DNA from: Schoenoplectus triqueter | Lineage: Eukaryota; Streptophyta; Magnoliopsida; Poales; Cyperaceae | DNA length: 64,000 nucleotides | NCBI GenBank assembly: GCA_964058805.1 | Contig: CAXKVV010000246.1 | Coordinates: 124,001-188,000, forward strand | Direction: 5' to 3' | Shown here: one piece after another, positions 59,773 through 64,000 of the stretch | How positions within the stretch are numbered: the stretch's first letter is position 1 | How the letters are laid out: every line of letters begins with the position of its first letter | Notes under the pieces: generated by a model | Told to the model about the DNA's origin: nothing | What the model saw: the letters and a program-made list of their open reading frames with translations, nothing else | The model's database searches: none | Translations under genes and position numbers: made by a program

Positions 59773-60242
59773 CTAGCTATATACCCGCGCGTTGCAACAG
59801 AATTTTTATTTAAACATAAAAATATTATAAGATTAAAAAAATTCATATTTATCTAATATTAAATTATAAATTCACCAAATTATAGAGAAAACATATAATA
59901 AAGACTATATTTAATCTTGGATTAGAATTTTGCACAATATGAGTTAATGATTCATGATTTTTATGGCAAGAAAAGTAAATTATTCTAACATATATTATCA
60001 CCATTAATTCCTTACCAAATATGCACAAAGTTGCTAAATAAAAAACAAAAATTATGGAAATAATAGTATATAAGGGAAAGAAATGGAGAGAAAGAGGGGA
60101 TCAATGGACGCGATCACATACGTTCGATCAACCAACAATAAATATTATCCGTCTAATTGAGGGATAAAATGGGTATAATAAAAATTTACAATGACAAAAA
60201 ATGGACCCTCCAATTCTTAGATGCTTTATATAATAGTATAGA
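59773..60242 (-). mobile_element. Non-autonomous Helitron-like element
   Basis: Read on the minus strand it starts TCTATACTATTATATAAAGC after an A and ends GCGCGGGTATATAGCTAG before a T, giving the Helitron pattern A|TC...CTAG|T with no target duplication. The TCTATACTA start is typical of plant Helitrons. The G+C-rich CGCGCGGG just before CTAG is where the terminal hairpin belongs, but the stem here is degenerate. No Rep/helicase coding is present. Confidence 0.6.
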
Positions 60243-60985
60243 TTTTATGGGATCTACGAATAGATAAACACTCAACAAAATTTTGAGATCAGTTGTGAGT
60301 TCTTATTTATTCAAATTTTCCTCCAAAAATATTAATAATTAAAATGGTCTTCATAAAATATCTGATTGCAAGATAAATTTATAAACCAATTAACTAAGTT
60401 AATAAAATTAATTTTATGAAAATGCATATTAATAAATTGAATAAGATTGGATTTATTTATATGATTAATTTTACGTCATTACATATTTCATCAAATATCA
60501 TCAAAATTATATAATGATTTTATTATTTTCAATTTAGTGATGTTTGATGAAATATTAAATAATACTCAAAACTGCATCAAATTTAAAATATAATTAATCC
60601 ATAAGTTTAAGAATATATTTTTAGAGTTTTTATTTTTAAATTTTATATTAAATTCATTGTCGAAATTATCAAACTAAATAGATGTCTAGAAATTCCGTCC
60701 TATATTCAAATTGTTGTAGACTCGTTTTTTTCCCCCGACTACTTGGTCTGATTTGGAGCTTCTTAAATGTTACGTGTTATTTAACAGTGCTAATTGATTC
60801 GGACATTTTTATTCTTAATTTGTATGTAGCGACATTGTCATTGAATTCATTTTTCTTTAGTGATGTAATTATGAAACTAAAGAAAATATAAAAAAAGGCG
60901 TATGGTTATGAACTTGTATTTCTCTAATAATATGTGCAAATATTAATGGAATTGATTGATTTTTATTGAGTCATAATGATTTTTT
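60243..60985. other. Intergenic; family G repeat near 60470-60680
   Basis: CATCAAATATCATC, TGATGTTTGATGAAATATT and TTAATCCATAAGTTTAAGAA mark another inverted-repeat copy of the A+T-rich family G. No gene. Confidence 0.4.
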
Positions 60986-61372
60986 GAGTTAGACTATTGT
61001 AAAAATATTTGCATTTCGATCAATATGAAAACGCATAAAAAAATATTTTAAGCCTTTAAATTTTTTATTTATGATTCTCATTAAATTCTTCATATGAAAA
61101 TCTCATGGGATATAAAATTTTGAGGCGTTTCGAATTTTCTAAGTCACCATTTTAAATTTTTAAAGAAATAACTCTAAAAATATTACAAAATATTCAATAA
61201 TTGTGCTGATTTTTCAAATTTTTAAAATAATGACTTAAACAATTTGAAACATCTTGTATCCCACAAAATTTTCATACAAACAATTTTATGAGAACTATAA
61301 ATTAAAATTTTAAATTCTCTAAAATATATTTTTAATGCAATATCGGCCGAAATACAAACAATAGTGAACTCA
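60986..61372. mobile_element. Inverted-repeat MITE, family C copy 2
   Basis: GAGTTAGACTATTGT at the left and the complement of GAGTTCACTATTGTTTG at the right enclose arms that share TTCTCATTAAATTCTTCATA and its diverged counterpart. It is the same family as 18515-18863 but more diverged. No target duplication was confirmed. Confidence 0.65.
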
Positions 61373-62205
61373 CTTTCTTTAGTGCAAATTCGTATTTCCA
61401 AATCACCAGGTCAGTAGTTCCAAATGAGGTCAGTATTTCCAAATCACTTTCTACATTCATACACCAGGTCAGTAGTTCCAAATCACCTCGAGTCCTCGAC
61501 ACGTGAGATAAGGAAAAAAAAAACAATATGGACCGTTTAATAACGAAACTTAATTACCTCAAAAAACAATAAAATTGAATTTTTTTTGAAAAGAATTAAA
61601 ATTAAAAAAATTGATAGATATATTCTCAAACTTAAAGATTAATAGTGTTGTAAAATTTATACAATTTAAATGTCCACTAAAGACGATCAAAATTTTATAT
61701 AACTTATCATGATTAATTTAACAAGTCTGCGATAAATCATCAAAATATGTTTAAATTGCATGAAATTTAAAGATGATCAATCTATATGATCGGCAATATG
61801 TATATCTTAATTTCTTTTCGAATATATCTAATATTTTATTGTTAAAATTGTCAAAATAACATTGTTAAATGATTCCTCCCCATTTTAGTATATATTGTTG
61901 TTATCCTGTTGGACTATAAACTTGATAAGGTGGTAATACCTTTAAAAATGAAATAAACAGCGCGCATAGATGGCACTTCTTCAAAAAACTTCAAAATGAA
62001 AATAAGCAGCACGCATAAATGACATCACAGCGTATTATACCCACTTGTAATTGAAGATAAAAAAAAATAGAAAATAGAGGGACCGAAGAGTCAATATGAC
62101 ATCCGTGGGTCTTCGTGAGAGAGAATAGTCGATGGAGCGGGAAACACTAAACAGTAAACAAGAGATATCTCATGCGGTCATGCTTCACACTTTACAGGGA
62201 ACATA
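61373..62205. other. Intergenic with short direct repeats
   Basis: CAGTAGTTCCAAAT, CAGTATTTCCAAAT and CAGTAGTTCCAAATCACC recur between 61410 and 61490, a small tandem array. A family G-like inverted repeat follows near 61620-61870. No gene. Confidence 0.4.
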
Positions 62206-62514
62206 CAGTTTTTATTATTAATAATTATTATTAAATTAATATTATTAAAAATAAGAGTGAGAACCGTAAAATTTCAAATATATGAATGGCAGCGCGTCAC
62301 TGTCAATGGTGTGGACGAAACGCGCCACTGCCAGTGGCGCGTTTCATTATTTGTAGGAAACTCGCCACTGTCAGTGACGCATTTCGTCCAAACCCCGCGC
62401 ATGTGAGATGTAGAGGCACGCTGCCATTCGTATTTTTGAAATTTTACGTTTCTCACTCTTATTTTTAATAATATTAATTTAATAAAACTTATTATTATTA
62501 TTACTTAAAAACTG
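62206..62514. mobile_element. MULE-type foldback MITE B, perfect 9-bp target duplication
   Basis: GGGAACATA flanks it at 62197-62205 and 62515-62523. The ends CAGTTTTTA and TAAAAACTG open arms of about 85 bp that are nearly perfect inverted copies (TTAAATTAATATTATTAAAA, ATAAGAGTGAGAA, CGTAAAATTTCAAA). The loop is G+C-rich and itself built of smaller dyads (GCGCCACTGCCAGTGGCGC). It is related to element A at 26892-27357. Intact ends and duplication suggest a fairly recent insertion. Confidence 0.88.
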
Positions 62515-62523
62515 GGGAACATA

Positions 62524-64000
62524 AGAAAAGCAGCGAATTGTGCAAAAGCAAAGCAAAATTATAAAGTCCGGAGTACGACAGAGGTGCGTGTGATAGTGTG
62601 ATATGAATTTGGGAAAAGATGGAGCACAGCAGAGAATGATTTTTTATCCTCTGTTACATAAATCGTTAGATCTCCTTGAAGAAACCGTATCAACACATAT
62701 TTTAGAGTGATCCAACAATTTACATGCTTTACAAAAAATACAGTAAAGAATAAATGATTCAACGATTTACATGTTTTGCAGAAAACACAATAAAAGATAA
62801 GGATCTGCAGAGAACGGAGTGTTGAAGAACATAACAAAGGAAAACTTAGAATAGAGACAAACTAAAATTAAAAAATAATATATAACATTGGAGAAGGGGA
62901 GGGACTGCAATACAGACTTCCTTTATGTCTTTTTTAATTTCAAATTTTAATTTCGTATATCAAGTTTTGCACACTATATTTTATATAATATTGAATATAA
63001 TTATTTACCGAAACTATATGTTCGAGAATAAGAGTTAGAGAAATATGGTGTTCAGTATGGATAGTTAATGATACTGTCTATCACTAAGGTCTTATATTCA
63101 AATCTCAGTAAATCCTGAGAGGAATATTGGCACCTTAAAATAATTGAATGTCAACCTCTAATATAAAAAAGAGCCTATAATAATAATAAAATTTAAAGAT
63201 TGTGTATTTTTCAAAAGCTTTTATATTTAACACTTTGTACAAATTTGATGTGCAGATAAGGGATTTTTAGCTTTAGTACCATTATTTGTTGGAAATGCAA
63301 AAATACTTTGTTTATAGACTTAAGAAATTCAAAAGATGCAACTATTTTTTTAATATATATATACATATACATATATATATACATACATACATATATATAT
63401 ATCCTGGAAAAAAGGATCGCTTAAATTTTAAGAGAAATTATTCTTTTATCCCGAATTTTGCATATAACATCTTACTTGCACCCGATGTTGGGTTTAAATA
63501 ATTTCTGAAAAATATACACTTTAAAATTTAAAACAGAGACTACATATATTTAAAAATTATTTGTATCTAATATTGAGGGTAAATAAGATGTGAACATAAA
63601 CAATACAATTATCACTCCCTAATTTCTAATTAGTATGTCAACTAGGGAATTAAACCTCTGGAAATATATAAAATAAATTTCAGAATTACAAAATTTAAAA
63701 ATTCAAATTCATATACAGTCCATTAGAAAAAAAAAATGAATTGCGATATAAGAGTGCAGCTCATTTGTAGACAGTAATTTAAAAGTTCTGTTCTTAAAGA
63801 AAAAGCTGAATTTTTTTTTGGGATCTAGCAAGATTTTTTTTTGTCACAAGGTACGAGAGACCGAATTTGTATCCCAAGTTCCAACATACATAAATCTACA
63901 ACGGAATTGTGAAAAGAATTAAAAAAAAAAGTCAAGGGACTCTTGGGACCAATTTTTATCCCGCTCCCTTTTGACAAATTGGAATTTGGATTTCGACCTC
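62524..64000. other. Intergenic to window end
   Basis: No gene supported. TTTTACAGAAAACA-like words repeat near 62710-62790 (GATCCAACAATTTACATG and GATTCAACGATTTACATG, a short tandem duplication). A (TA/CA)n microsatellite spans about 63351-63402. Confidence 0.4.
63351..63402. repeat. TA/CATA microsatellite
   Basis: Alternating ATATATAC, ATACATAC and ATATATATAT runs form a compound simple repeat. Confidence 0.85.

Overview
This is nuclear DNA from a flowering plant, most likely a eudicot. It is strongly A+T-rich and has plant-type GT-AG introns, four intact plant genes and many short DNA transposons, with no bacterial or viral gene order. The species cannot be told from the sequence. Genes fill roughly a quarter of the window; the rest is intergenic DNA with many small, often well-bounded elements.

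Layout. (1) 0-12 kb: a hAT-type MITE (1561-1933), a 5'-truncated HSP70 pseudogene (2003-3776) and two abutting inverted-repeat elements (6958-7803). (2) 12.2-13.8 kb, + strand: an intact three-exon group IId WRKY transcription factor of the WRKY11/17 type (320 aa). (3) 14-22 kb: intergenic DNA with two inverted-repeat elements. (4) 22.66-23.94 kb, + strand: a two-exon PTRHD1-type gene of the PTH2 fold (191 aa), then a broken DUF295/F-box-type fragment at 25.2-25.5 kb. (5) 26.9-27.4 kb: a Mutator-type foldback MITE with a 9-bp target duplication. (6) 28.4-32.1 kb, - strand: a four-exon plant intracellular Ras-group-related LRR gene (PIRL, 350 aa). (7) 33-46 kb: a repeat-rich gap with a bounded MITE, two CACTA-type termini, a ~590-bp near-palindrome, a ~1.5-kb minisatellite and foldback elements. 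(8) 46.36-58.42 kb, - strand: a complete 33-exon autoinhibited Ca2+-ATPase of the ACA8/ACA10 type (1058 aa), with all exon phases closing. Its introns carry several dated insertions and two tandem duplications that each copy an exon end with its 5' splice site. (9) 58.7-64 kb: a second copy of an intron-1 MITE, a Helitron-like element, another inverted-repeat element and a second Mutator-type foldback MITE with a perfect 9-bp target duplication.

How the genes relate. The WRKY protein carries the group IId calmodulin-binding C-motif and the ACA pump is regulated by calmodulin at its N terminus, so both belong to Ca2+/calmodulin signalling; that is a functional theme, not evidence of co-regulation. 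From memory, PIRL7 and ACA10 are near neighbours in Arabidopsis (At4g29880 and At4g29900), so the PIRL-ACA pair may be conserved microsynteny.

I found no new biochemical pathway or defence system. The most informative signals are structural: two independent tandem duplications over splice donors in one gene, TTG-tailed retro-insertions of only 23 and 35 bp with clear target-site duplications, two MULE-type foldback families with intact 9-bp duplications, and a possible ER-retrieval dilysine end on the Ca2+ pump.
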